NCBI RefSeq assembly: GCF_000969985.1
Contig: NZ_CP009526.1
Location: 1,674,001 to 1,738,000 of the forward strand
Length of the DNA: 64,000 nt
Origin: Methanosarcina barkeri str. Wiesmoor
GTDB taxonomy: Archaea > Halobacteriota > Methanosarcinia > Methanosarcinales > Methanosarcinaceae
Reading direction: 5' to 3'
The first letter of the stretch is position 1; each line of letters starts with the position of its first letter. A program made the translations under genes and the position numbers. The notes under the pieces are model-generated. The model ran no database searches and was not told the origin of the DNA. It was given only the letters and a program-made list of their open reading frames with translations. Below are positions 17,051-25,169 of this stretch, piece by piece.

Positions 17051-17495
17051 ATACTTTAAATTGCCAAGTTCCCTGTTCTACATATCCCTGAGAAGGATAT
17101 ATATCGAGGCATATCCTGCCATTTACGCTTCCATCATAATTATCACGGTAAGTTCCTACTTTGCTTCCTGATGGGGTGTAAACGCTGAGAGTCAGAGAAT
17201 CACTTGTGTCTCCCCAATTCAGATCTACCTCAAGATAATTTACTCCTGAGCCTACGCCCACATAGTGTGTTATAGTCTGCCCCTGGCTTATATATTGAGT
17301 TGACCGTAAAGAAGAGATACAATTCTCTGTATCAGAAGAATTTTCCACCCAGGGACTAACAATGTAATCTTGTCCAGTAGAATCTAAAATAACTTTTGTG
17401 TTAGCATTTTCGGAGTCTTGTTTTTCAGCGGAAACCGCAGGAATAGTCATCAATCCTATAATAACGCATAAAATCAACACATTACAGGTTTTCAT
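16995..17495 (-). CDS. Small secreted PPC-like (pre-peptidase C-terminal type) protein
   Basis: This 166-residue protein has a signal peptide (VLILCVIIGLMTIPAVSA) and a C-terminal beta-sandwich resembling PPC domains: VGSGVNYLEVDLNWGD, DSLTLSVYTPSGSKVG, WQFKVYGESVSGSQSYTLNIY. It has no catalytic part. Its QDYIVSP stretch echoes the TEYIVSP start of the neighbouring regulator's outer segment. The gene overlaps that regulator by up to 56 bp, so the two are likely expressed and act together, perhaps as ligand-binding protein and sensor (inference). A decayed copy with the same promoter lies at 39290-39758. Confidence 0.65.
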   Translation of the reverse strand: MKTCNVLILCVIIGLMTIPAVSAEKQDSENANTKVILDSTGQDYIVSPWVENSSDTENCISSLRSTQYISQGQTITHYVGVGSGVNYLEVDLNWGDTSDSLTLSVYTPSGSKVGTYRDNYDGSVNGRICLDIYPSQGYVEQGTWQFKVYGESVSGSQSYTLNIYQR

Positions 17496-17525
17496 AGTAA
17501 CACCAAAAAAAAGATTATAAACACA

Positions 17526-17536
17526 GATATATATAG
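17526..17536 (-). promoter_or_regulatory. TATA-like box of the PPC-like gene
   Basis: CTATATATATC on the minus strand lies about 35 bp before the start codon at 17495. The surrounding bases (tagtttctg then an AT run) are nearly identical upstream of the decayed second copy near 39795, so this promoter region was duplicated with the gene. Confidence 0.45.
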
Positions 17537-17877
17537 TTTCTGTTAATATTATAAAACGACCAGTGTTTTATTATATAATAATTTACTACTAAATTTAAAA
17601 AAGGCAGTGTCTCGAATTTGCTGTAAATTTGAAGTCAAGTTTTTACGTACTATGTAGATAATTGATCTTCCGATATGGAATTCTCTACTCAATAACTTCT
17701 TGATATTTATGATTTTACAGAAAAATTGGCACACCATCTCTTTTTGAGTTTTTACTCAAAGTTGCATTTACAAACTTCTGTAATCTTAACATTGCAAATT
17801 CATTTACATTTATATGTCTTCCATTTTTAAAATTTTTAATTAAGTTTTAGTAAAAATTTATCGATTACATATATTTA
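17537..17877. other. AT-rich intergenic DNA
   Basis: No gene is supported. A 62-codon minus-strand frame at 17549-17737 has no ribosome-binding site and matches nothing recognised. Confidence 0.35.
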
Positions 17878-18180
17878 TCATTGAGTTTGAGGCATAGATC
17901 CGTAATAAGTTTCCAGAAATGTTGATACAAAAATCAGAATAATAAGCCCAATTTTGATCCATTTTTTTATCTCTGGACTGATTGTGGGGGGAAGTGAAAT
18001 ATATCTCATAATTATGAAGGGGATTGAAAAACCTGTGCCTATAGAAATCAAAAACGTAGACAGTACATGTGCAAAATAAGTGTACTGTGGGTAATAAGTC
18101 ATTATTATGATACGAGTAACTGATGAAGCTACTAAGAAAACTAAGAAAATAGAACTAAAAATAAAGATGGGGTTTAACAT
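17878..18180 (-). CDS. Small three-helix membrane protein, candidate immunity protein
   Basis: The 100-residue protein has three hydrophobic segments: IFIFSSIFLVFLVASSV, VLSTFLISIGTGFSIPFIIM, and IKIGLIILIFVSTFL. I recognise no family. Its ATG lies inside the end of the cysteine-rich precursor gene (7-bp overlap with the TAA), so it is translationally coupled to it. Small membrane proteins in this position often protect the producer of an antimicrobial peptide. That role is inferred from position only. Confidence 0.6.
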   Translation of the reverse strand: MLNPIFIFSSIFLVFLVASSVTRIIIMTYYPQYTYFAHVLSTFLISIGTGFSIPFIIMRYISLPPTISPEIKKWIKIGLIILIFVSTFLETYYGSMPQTQ

Positions 18181-18728
18181 ACCTTCGCCTCTTGACAGAT
18201 TTCACTTGAGCTCCAATTACATATACTTTGAGCAGCCCACATGCAGAATTCACAAGCTGCTCCTCTTATTTGCACTTGATCTGTAACAGAATCGTACTGC
18301 AACATTGTAATTTCACCACCACTTCGAACACCTGCCACAACAGCACTTCCAAGTTCATTGGAAGCAAATACAATTATAGCAGATTCATTTTCATCTGTGC
18401 CATTAAATGGTATCCCTACAAGTGTAGTTGTTACTGTTTCATTTTCTGTTGTTGTAGTCGTCCTTGATACGTTAATTTCTTCAATAGAGAAGATATAGCC
18501 TGATTTTGTCAATTCGTCTTTCAGCTTAAAGACACTTTTATCTGATAATGCCTGTGCTATAGCTTTTTTCTGTTCTTTTTCTGACAGTTCTATAGTTTCC
18601 ACTTTCGCGTCTGAATATTTATCGTACTCGGAACTTAGCGAACAGGCTGGGCAATCTGCTGATGTGTTAGAGCTATCTGGTTCATTTTGTGCCTTATTCG
18701 ATATATTATATCTCCTATTTTTTTTCAT
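18174..18728 (-). CDS. Second halocin C8-like cysteine-rich precursor, shortened core
   Basis: The 184-residue product has DCPACS at residues 25-30, a middle domain of about 120 residues resembling the other precursor in layout, and a cysteine-rich C-terminus with Cys159, 162, 170, 178 and 184. The segment CEFCMWAAQSIC has the same C-x2-C-x2-AA-x3-C spacing as the start of mature halocin C8 as I remember it. The core is much shorter, with five cysteines instead of ten. There is no signal peptide. An AGGAGA site lies just inside the frame with no start codon after it, so the natural start may have changed. The ATG overlaps the end of the M28 peptidase gene by 14 bp. Confidence 0.55.
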   Translation of the reverse strand: MKKNRRYNISNKAQNEPDSSNTSADCPACSLSSEYDKYSDAKVETIELSEKEQKKAIAQALSDKSVFKLKDELTKSGYIFSIEEINVSRTTTTTENETVTTTLVGIPFNGTDENESAIIVFASNELGSAVVAGVRSGGEITMLQYDSVTDQVQIRGAACEFCMWAAQSICNWSSSEICQEAKVC

Positions 18729-20378
18729 CTTCAGAGACCTTTGGACCCGAAAATCTCTTTTTTATCCACTTCCCATAAAACGCAAAAGCAGCCAAAATTG
18801 CAACTACACCTGAGACAAAGATAAGAGGATTTCTACGATCCATGAATGGGTTATCTACCTGGACTCGTTCCATGGAATATTTTCTAAAATCAGAAGTTTT
18901 ATTCTCCATGAACAGAGTTCCGTTTTCATTTTCAAACCATATTTTTAAATTATGACTACCAGGGGTGAGAACAAAAAGATTCTCGGGATCCAGAGGCCCG
19001 AAATCATCCAGATAATAATAAAGAGTTTTGTTTGAGTCCACGGAATTTTCTAGATAACCGATTACATATGATACCTCATTCTCAGAGCTCTCTATTTCCT
19101 GATGAGGAGGTTCAGAACTTCTGCTTTGTTTTTCCTTATTTACAACATTTATGCTCTCGGTGCCTCTATTTCCATAACGGTCGGTTGCCAGAACCTTGAT
19201 AGTATGTCCTCCTACCGGAAGCGAAAAAGTCCTGCCTGATTGGAGATTTCCCAGGCTCTGATTGTCAAAAAAGACTTCCACAGTACTTTCGGGGTCGGAG
19301 ACGTTATAGATGAGTTCAAATGAGGCTTCTGAAATCTCCGGATTGGAAACATTAACAAGAGGAGCCTGATTCTCATCTGGATCTGCCAGATAAATAACAC
19401 TTCTTGCAGCCAGAGTACTTGCATTCCTGATAACCGAAAAATCGATATTATCAACTGTATCACTCAATTCGTGGAAATTATCATGACTTTTGTAATTGTG
19501 GTGGCAAAGGACTACTGCAGGAATGTGGTTTTCCCAAAAGATTTCATGATCTCCTCTTTCTATAAGTGCAGATTGAATTCTAACCCCCGAATTTCTTGCT
19601 TCATTTTCAAAAATATCTTTAAGCCAGGCATACTGGGGAAGATAGCATACGCAAAGAGGTTCGTTTCCTACGCAGTCGAGATTAACAACTGCAACAATAT
19701 TGTCTTTCAGCTCAGGATGGGCTTCAACCCATGCCTGGCTGCCAAGAAGATTAGACTCTTCTCCGGAAAAGGCAATGAAATATATTGTCCTGTTTAATGA
19801 CTTATTCTGCAATGTTTTTGCAAGTTCAAGCATGCAGGCAACTCCACCTGCATTATCATCCACTCCTGTTCCGTTGGCCGATTCGCAAACGTAAGTATCG
19901 GACCAGATCGGCCAGAGATAGGGCCTTTTGACCCTGGAATCAAAAAAACCTCGTAGACCGGGTTTAGGAGGTACAATTATTCTTGAATCATAATGTGCAG
20001 TTACGAGAATAATCTCATTTTTAAGGACATTTCCCTCTTTAACTCCCACAACGTTTGCGCCACTCACATTCCAGTAATTGAAATTCCTTGTGCGTACCCT
20101 CACGGAAAAATTATCAAGAGAGACATGCAGACCTGCGTTTTCCATCTCATTTTTTATGAATAGAGAAGCTTCGGCAGCGTTTTTGCTTCCTATTTTTCTT
20201 TCCCCAAAAGAAGATATGATCCGGGTTGAGTTTTCGATTCTTGTTTGGGAAATGTCAAGAGGAACTGATAGAGGTTCTTCACTTAATTTTGAGAGCAGGG
20301 AACTTGTTTTGTCCGGACTATCATTCCAGCCAGAGTACGAAATATTGTATACAATTTTTTCTGGACAACTACTTGTTC

Positions 20379-22096
20379 CGCACTTTCCGCAGTAAATTTT
20401 CTGGATTTGATATTTTTCAAATCATGTACTTACTTTTTATAAAATCTCATCCAATTTCCCCTTGATGACTCTCTCTCCCATCTCTGAATCCACAACTCAT
20501 CTTGGTCATTATGGCCTTATTGCTGGCATATTTGACGAACTTGAAATTTCAGATTTGATTGACACTCTTCTTCCTAAGAAAAGTGGTCATAACATTTCTC
20601 ATTCTACTGTTCTTAAGGCAATGTGCATTAACGGTTTAGGATTTACTGAACGTCGTCTTTACCTATTTCCTGCTTTCTTTGAAAACTTGCCCACTGAAAG
20701 GTTACTGGGAGAAGGTGTTCTCCCAGAACACCTTAATGATGACGTTTTTGGCAGAACTCTGGACAAAATCCAGGAATATGGAGCAACCGAAATCTTCAAT
20801 CATATAATTCTGCAAGCTATGAAACACGTTCCTATTAATCCTCGTTTTTGTCATTCAGATACTACAAATTTCAGTGTTTATGGTGACTATAAAAATGATG
20901 ATAACGGCAAAACTATCAACATTACTTATGGTCATCCTAAAGATAAGAGAGTCGATTTACTTCGTTTTTCTATTTCTATGGTTACTGATCAGAAAAGAAT
21001 TCCTCTGTTTGTGAGAGCGTTAGATGGTAACAGTTCCGATAAGAAAGTTCTCATCAAAACCATAAAGGAAGTAACACAGAACCTGAATCTTGATCAGAGA
21101 GTCTACCATATTGCAGACAGTGCATTTTATACTGAAGATAATGTCAAAGAGATAGGAACTAACGCTTTTTTCATCTCGAGAGTACCTGCAACCATCAATG
21201 AATCAAAGGAATTATTGATGACAGACTTAATTCTGGAAACATGCTCTGATGAACGTTATTCTTGTTCTGCTGTAAAATCCTGTTATGGTGGAGTAGAACA
21301 GTTATGGGTTGTATTCTGTTCAGAGGAAATGAAAAAGAAGGAAGAGAAGAAATTTGATGAAAAGATTCTCAAAGAGCTTGAAGCAGCAGAAAAGTCTCTT
21401 AAAAAGCTTTCTAATCATGAGTTTGCTTGTGAAGCAGACGCAAGAATGGCTGCTGAACAATGGTTGAAAGAGAATGAACTGTATGAATTCCAGAAACTTG
21501 AAATAAAAACTAAGTCACACAGACTTGGAAACAAGAAAGGAAGACCAAGGAAAGGTGAAGATGTACAGACTTTTTACCTGATAGAAGCAGAGATAAAACA
21601 CGACCAGGAGAAAGTACAGGAAAAAAGAGCAAAGTTAGGAAGGTTCATTCTTGCAACCAATGATCTGGAGTTGACTCCAGATCAACTCCTAAAGTACTAT
21701 AAAGAACAGGGAACAGTTGAAAGAGGGTTCAGGTTCCTTAAAGATAAGAGTTTCAGAGTGTCTGAGGTGTACCTGAAAAAAGAGTCCAGAATAGAAGCAC
21801 TTGCAATGGTAATGGTTCTGTGTTTGTTATTGTATTCAATAGCTGAATGGAAACTGAGAACAAGATTGGAGGAAACAAAAGAAGCTATTAGAAACCAAGT
21901 AAAGAAGAAAACACAGACTCCAACAATGAAATGGGTATTCTTTCAGTTCAGGAGAATAACGGAGTTAGAGATCGAAATTGAGGGAAAGAGGATAAAAAAG
22001 GTATTAAATCTGGATGAAGAAACAATTAAAGTGCTGAGATTGATGGGAGAAAAATACGAAAAATATTATATGTGAAAAAATAATGCGGAAAGTAGG
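20379..22096 (+). mobile_element. Complete IS1634-family insertion sequence, 1718 bp
   Basis: The left end reads CGCACTTTCCGCAGTAAATT and the complement of the right end reads CCTACTTTCCGCATTATTTT, giving imperfect inverted repeats of about 23 bp. The 6-bp direct repeat TTGTTC flanks it (20373-20378 and 22097-22102), in the size range usual for IS1634. It carries one intact transposase gene and splits the M28 peptidase. The intact ends and target duplication suggest a recent insertion. Confidence 0.9.
20465..22075 (+). CDS. IS1634-family DDE transposase
   Basis: The 536-residue transposase has the family's N-terminal region (HLGHYGLIAGIFDELEISDLID, RRLYLFPAFFENLPTERLLG). The DDE catalytic residues are probably the Asp of CHSDTTNFSVYGDY, the Asp of VYHIADSAFYT, and the Glu of EQGTVERGFRFLKD. 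The frame is intact. An ATG at 20465 directly follows a TTG, and either could start translation. A decayed relative lies at 49258-49738. Confidence 0.9.
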   Translation: MTLSPISESTTHLGHYGLIAGIFDELEISDLIDTLLPKKSGHNISHSTVLKAMCINGLGFTERRLYLFPAFFENLPTERLLGEGVLPEHLNDDVFGRTLDKIQEYGATEIFNHIILQAMKHVPINPRFCHSDTTNFSVYGDYKNDDNGKTINITYGHPKDKRVDLLRFSISMVTDQKRIPLFVRALDGNSSDKKVLIKTIKEVTQNLNLDQRVYHIADSAFYTEDNVKEIGTNAFFISRVPATINESKELLMTDLILETCSDERYSCSAVKSCYGGVEQLWVVFCSEEMKKKEEKKFDEKILKELEAAEKSLKKLSNHEFACEADARMAAEQWLKENELYEFQKLEIKTKSHRLGNKKGRPRKGEDVQTFYLIEAEIKHDQEKVQEKRAKLGRFILATNDLELTPDQLLKYYKEQGTVERGFRFLKDKSFRVSEVYLKKESRIEALAMVMVLCLLLYSIAEWKLRTRLEETKEAIRNQVKKKTQTPTMKWVFFQFRRITELEIEIEGKRIKKVLNLDEETIKVLRLMGEKYEKYYM

Positions 22097-22231
22097 TTGT
22101 TCCATTAATTTCATGAAAATCAGAAGAAAGTACATGGTAATCATGGGCAAATACGGTTTCCGAAAGTAAAACTAAGATTAAAAAAGTAATAACTAGGTTT
22201 GCTAATTTTCTGCCCATGCTCTCACCAAAAA

Positions 22232-23290
22232 CTACTCTTTTCTCAAGAATATAACTGCTATTCCAAATATAACAACTGTCAGGAAAGGACAGATAAATGC
22301 TATCTGTGAAGCGTTCGTATCATGGATTTTTCCTTCCTTAATTTTGTTATTGTAGATTTGGTTGGTAGAGCTTTCCGTTACGATACTTTCACTGTTATTT
22401 GATAGGAAATTATCTTTAACTGTATTATTACTGGAATTCCTTATTATTGAAATTCCAATACGGCTGTTGTTTGATATGAAATTATTTTTGACCGTATTAT
22501 TGTTGGAATCAGTTATTTGAACTCCAACAAGGCTCAAAGTTACATTGTTACCTGACATTGTGTTATTATTGCTGGATTCAGTAAGTAGAATACCGTCATC
22601 ATTACTATTTGAGACCATGTTATTTCTCAGTGTGTTGTTATTACTGCCATCTTCAATCCAGATACCGTCTTCTTCGTTCGAACTTGCATTATTATAACTC
22701 AAAATATTATTTTTGGAACCCCAAAAGTAGATGCCAAATCGGTTGTTAAAAGCATCATTATTGATGAGATCATTGCCGTTAGAATTTGTAAGACTAATGC
22801 CTCTCTCATTATCAGAAACAGTGTTCTTGCTTAGCATGTTATGATCGGAACTCTGGAGATCTATACCGATTACGTTGTTTGATAATTTGTTGTTATTAAT
22901 AATGCTGTTATTAACTCCTTCGAGATGTACTCCGGCGGTTGGAGATGTAACAATGTTACTGGCACCAGTAATTTTAAAGCCACTGATAGTTACGTCATCC
23001 TCAGTCACATTGAAGATATGTTCTCCAGGATTGGAAGCCTGAATTATGGTATCATCTGGATTGCCAGAGTTAGATTTTATGGACACAGATTTATTAACAA
23101 TCACATTTTCCGTGAAGTTTCCACTGTAAACAAGAATTGTATCGCCATCTTTTACATTATTGATAGCTTCCTGAATTATTGTGTAATTCGCTTCACCATT
23201 TTTGCTCACTGTGACCGTAGCTGCTTCTACGGTGCCTGCAATTAATATTAGATAAACAAACACCACTGAAAAATAAACTTTAATTTTCAT
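22232..23290 (-). CDS. Secreted NosD-like beta-helix protein with C-terminal membrane anchor
   Basis: The 352-residue product has a signal peptide (YFSVVFVYLILIAGTVEA) and the NosD/PbH1 opening (NYTIIQEAINNVKDGDTILVYSGNF). About ten 23-residue turns of the NNNTVxNNxxSNN type cover residues 110-315, followed by a transmembrane helix (AFICPFLTVVIFGIAVIF). The frame extends upstream to 23464, but that part is repeat DNA and gives no signal peptide. The ATG at 23288-23290 is chosen because the signal peptide follows directly. It lies 14 bp upstream of the peptidase gene in the same operon. No enzymatic motif is visible. Confidence 0.75.
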   Translation of the reverse strand: MKIKVYFSVVFVYLILIAGTVEAATVTVSKNGEANYTIIQEAINNVKDGDTILVYSGNFTENVIVNKSVSIKSNSGNPDDTIIQASNPGEHIFNVTEDDVTISGFKITGASNIVTSPTAGVHLEGVNNSIINNNKLSNNVIGIDLQSSDHNMLSKNTVSDNERGISLTNSNGNDLINNDAFNNRFGIYFWGSKNNILSYNNASSNEEDGIWIEDGSNNNTLRNNMVSNSNDDGILLTESSNNNTMSGNNVTLSLVGVQITDSNNNTVKNNFISNNSRIGISIIRNSSNNTVKDNFLSNNSESIVTESSTNQIYNNKIKEGKIHDTNASQIAFICPFLTVVIFGIAVIFLRKE

Positions 23291-23369
23291 ATCTATCACT
23301 TTAAAAAATGGTCTCCAAAAATTCAAAGGAAGGTGCAATGTAACCTTCAATTTAATTATCCTGATTCTT

Positions 23370-23810
23370 TGTGTACCCTCCAAAACAGTAATAATTCCTT
23401 TATGGGACAGTAATTGTAGACACAGTACTATAACGACTCTTTCCAGAAGACATAGTAGTCTCAATATTTGTCAGCAGAAACGCAACAAGAGTACACTATT
23501 TCTAAGTGTATTCTTGTTGTCATTCCTTTTCACCCCGTGATTTAACTCCAGAAACAGGATTAAGTAAACCTTGAATTTATTCAAAGTTAACTTAATTAAG
23601 CCGCTGGACATTTAGAGTTCAAATTCGTTTTTCTGAGAGGTTTGAACTCCATAATTTAATACTAACGCACTCTATATAAAATACAAAGTTTTTAGCCAAA
23701 TCATTAAACTATCAAATCAAATGTTTAACCTGTGATTTCATTTTTCAACGATAATATTTTATATGACAAACCGTTTGGTATTCTGAATATAGGTTATACT
23801 CAAAAGTGAA
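23370..23810. repeat. Dispersed ~0.45-kb leader repeat, copy A
   Basis: This intergenic DNA aligns by eye over most of its length with 25230-25700 and 45010-45480, and in part with 40440-40640. Conserved parts include a hairpin (arms 23483-23497 and 23505-23519) within a tiny minus-strand ORF, an inverted motif GAGTTCAAA (23615-23623) / TTTGAACTC (23641-23649), and a TATATAAA box (23673-23680). In minus-strand reading, box, operator and tiny ORF are in promoter order upstream of the beta-helix gene. Confidence 0.7.
23461..23523 (-). CDS. Tiny conserved ORF (20 residues), copy A
   Basis: ATG at 23521-23523 begins MTTRIHLEIV followed by YSCCVSADKY and a TGA. A strong GGGGTGA site lies 6-7 nt upstream. 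Copies at 25357-25419 and 45099-45179 keep the site, the start and the cores HLEIV and SCC, although several substitutions change residues. It may be a leader peptide for the beta-helix operon or a by-product of repeat DNA. There is no evidence of translation beyond the ribosome-binding site. Confidence 0.35.
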   Translation of the reverse strand: MTTRIHLEIVYSCCVSADKY

Positions 23811-23933
23811 ATATATACTATATTAGACATTTTGGGTTTTTTACTTGCAAAACCAATTTTTTAAAAATTCATTTATTTATCTGAGCTGTTTTTTAATGTT
23901 TTATCCTGAAGTAAGACTATTTTTAAAAGAATT

Positions 23934-24716
23934 TCAAATATGTTTTTCAATTTCATCCCGATAAATAGGATTTATACTGTATATTGTATTCTTTCCCATC
24001 TTATCTTCTTTAACAAGACCTGATTCATTCAACTGCTTCATATACCAGGTAATTGCACCTTTGGAAATTCCTGTTGTCCGGGCAAGATTTCCGTTGGTGT
24101 TGCATTCTTCCTTTAATATCTTATAAATTATCTTTCGGGTCATCTCATTTTGAAGAACGGAAATAACCAGTTTTTCTTCCTCACCGTATGTAGAATTATT
24201 CTGGAAATACCGGATCTTTCCGCAATCACTGCGGGATTCAATCAGATTTTCTGCTTCGAGAATATTGAGATGATAGCGAAGATTTCCCCTACTCAGACTC
24301 ATATCGCTTGCAATCTCGCTGATACACGTCCCTGGACAAGCTTTGATGAAAACATATATGTGTTTTCTCTTTAGAGTCCCAACAGTACTTGGATGGTCCA
24401 CAACTCGAAATCCTAGTACCACGAAAATAAGTTTTGTAAAGTACAGAATTACGTCTATTATTGATAAAATTTGCATCGCAGCTAACCAGAGCAAAAACTG
24501 CCAGTAGGGTATAACAGTATCCTCAAGTTTTACTACCTTTTCTCCATTAATTGAAGCTCCAGCTTGATCACCTAGAGCTGGGCTTACAATATATTCTGTA
24601 GCCTCAGCTGTTACTATTAAAAACAAGGATAAAAAGCAAAGGAGACAGAGTCTCCTATAATTAATGCAATGCGCCACCAAATTTGTAGCTCTGTTTTCCA
24701 CTAACCGATTCCCCAT
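23934..24716 (-). CDS. Membrane-tethered double winged-helix regulator, copy 2
   Basis: This 260-residue paralogue of the regulator at 16271 has a hydrophobic signal/anchor (CLLCFLSLFLIVTAEA), TEYIVSPALGDQAG, the same hydrophobic hairpin (YWQFLLWLAAMQILSIIDV), and two winged helices with CISEIASDMSLSRGNLRYHL and NLARTTGISKGAITWYM. The DNA-recognition helices differ from copy 1, so targets probably differ. Its PPC-like partner is reduced to a remnant directly upstream. The start may be the GTG before AHCINYRRL, because the first residues (MGNRLVENR) are the shadow of the lost partner's end. Confidence 0.7.
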   Translation of the reverse strand: MGNRLVENRATNLVAHCINYRRLCLLCFLSLFLIVTAEATEYIVSPALGDQAGASINGEKVVKLEDTVIPYWQFLLWLAAMQILSIIDVILYFTKLIFVVLGFRVVDHPSTVGTLKRKHIYVFIKACPGTCISEIASDMSLSRGNLRYHLNILEAENLIESRSDCGKIRYFQNNSTYGEEEKLVISVLQNEMTRKIIYKILKEECNTNGNLARTTGISKGAITWYMKQLNESGLVKEDKMGKNTIYSINPIYRDEIEKHI

Positions 24717-24790
24717 AAACTTTAAACTTTCAGGTTCCTTGTTCCATATATCCCTGGAAGGAGTCTATATTAAGATATTCTTTTAATCGA
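24717..24790 (-). pseudogene. Remnant of a PPC-like partner gene
   Basis: Minus-strand reading gives GYMEQGT, a stop, then KFKVYGES, matching the end of the intact PPC-like protein (GYVEQGTWQFKVYGES). Only the last ~20 codons survive. This shows that regulator copy 2 once had the same partner gene as copy 1. Confidence 0.6.
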
Positions 24791-25169
24791 GGAAATGCTT
24801 GTTTCTTTATTTTCATAGCGACCCACTCTTTCTCTAAAGGCACAAATCATTCAATAGCTCAAAAACAAAATAGGTAAACTGTTTTGGTTCATACTTTCTA
24901 AGAATTTCATATAAATTTCATTTTAAGCAAATATTTAACTGATTTTAAAAACTTCTCACACTTTCGATTTCTGTAATATAAGCGGAGCTTTCATAACATA
25001 TCTACAGAGTATTTTACGTCCTCTTCAATTAAATTTACGATTTTTTATGGTTTTAATCTGAGTTTAAACAATAAGTAAATCTGTTTTTTGAGAAAGCCAT
25101 TAATTACCTTAATTAATGAAAAAAGAGAGATAATATTCAATTTGATAGTGGATTTAAGAGGACCCTATA
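24791..25169. other. AT-rich intergenic DNA
   Basis: No gene or repeat is recognised between the PPC-like remnant and the large duplicated segment that starts near 25170. Confidence 0.35.

Larger units (their letters stand above)
18715..22217 (-). pseudogene. Secreted M28-family metallopeptidase, interrupted by an IS1634 element
   Basis: The 5' part (22103-22217) encodes MGRKLANLVITFLILVLL and a signal cleavage region. The 3' part (18715-20378) encodes the M28 catalytic domain and tail. Visible zinc and catalytic residues are VTAHYDSR, GVDDNAGG, SGEES, NLDCVG and DNFHELSD. A beta-sandwich region, a C-terminal transmembrane helix (LIFVSGVVAILAAFAFYG) and a basic tail follow. Removing the IS and one TTGTTC copy joins NGT to SSCPEKIVYN in frame, so the lesion is a clean insertion. 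A GGTGAG site precedes the start, 14 bp after the beta-helix gene. The 3' part could still be translated from the Met at 20145 without its signal peptide. Confidence 0.85.

Noticed and set aside
23291-23464. N-terminal extension of the beta-helix protein
   Set aside because: The extension is encoded by dispersed repeat DNA, and a proper signal peptide starts at the internal ATG 23290.
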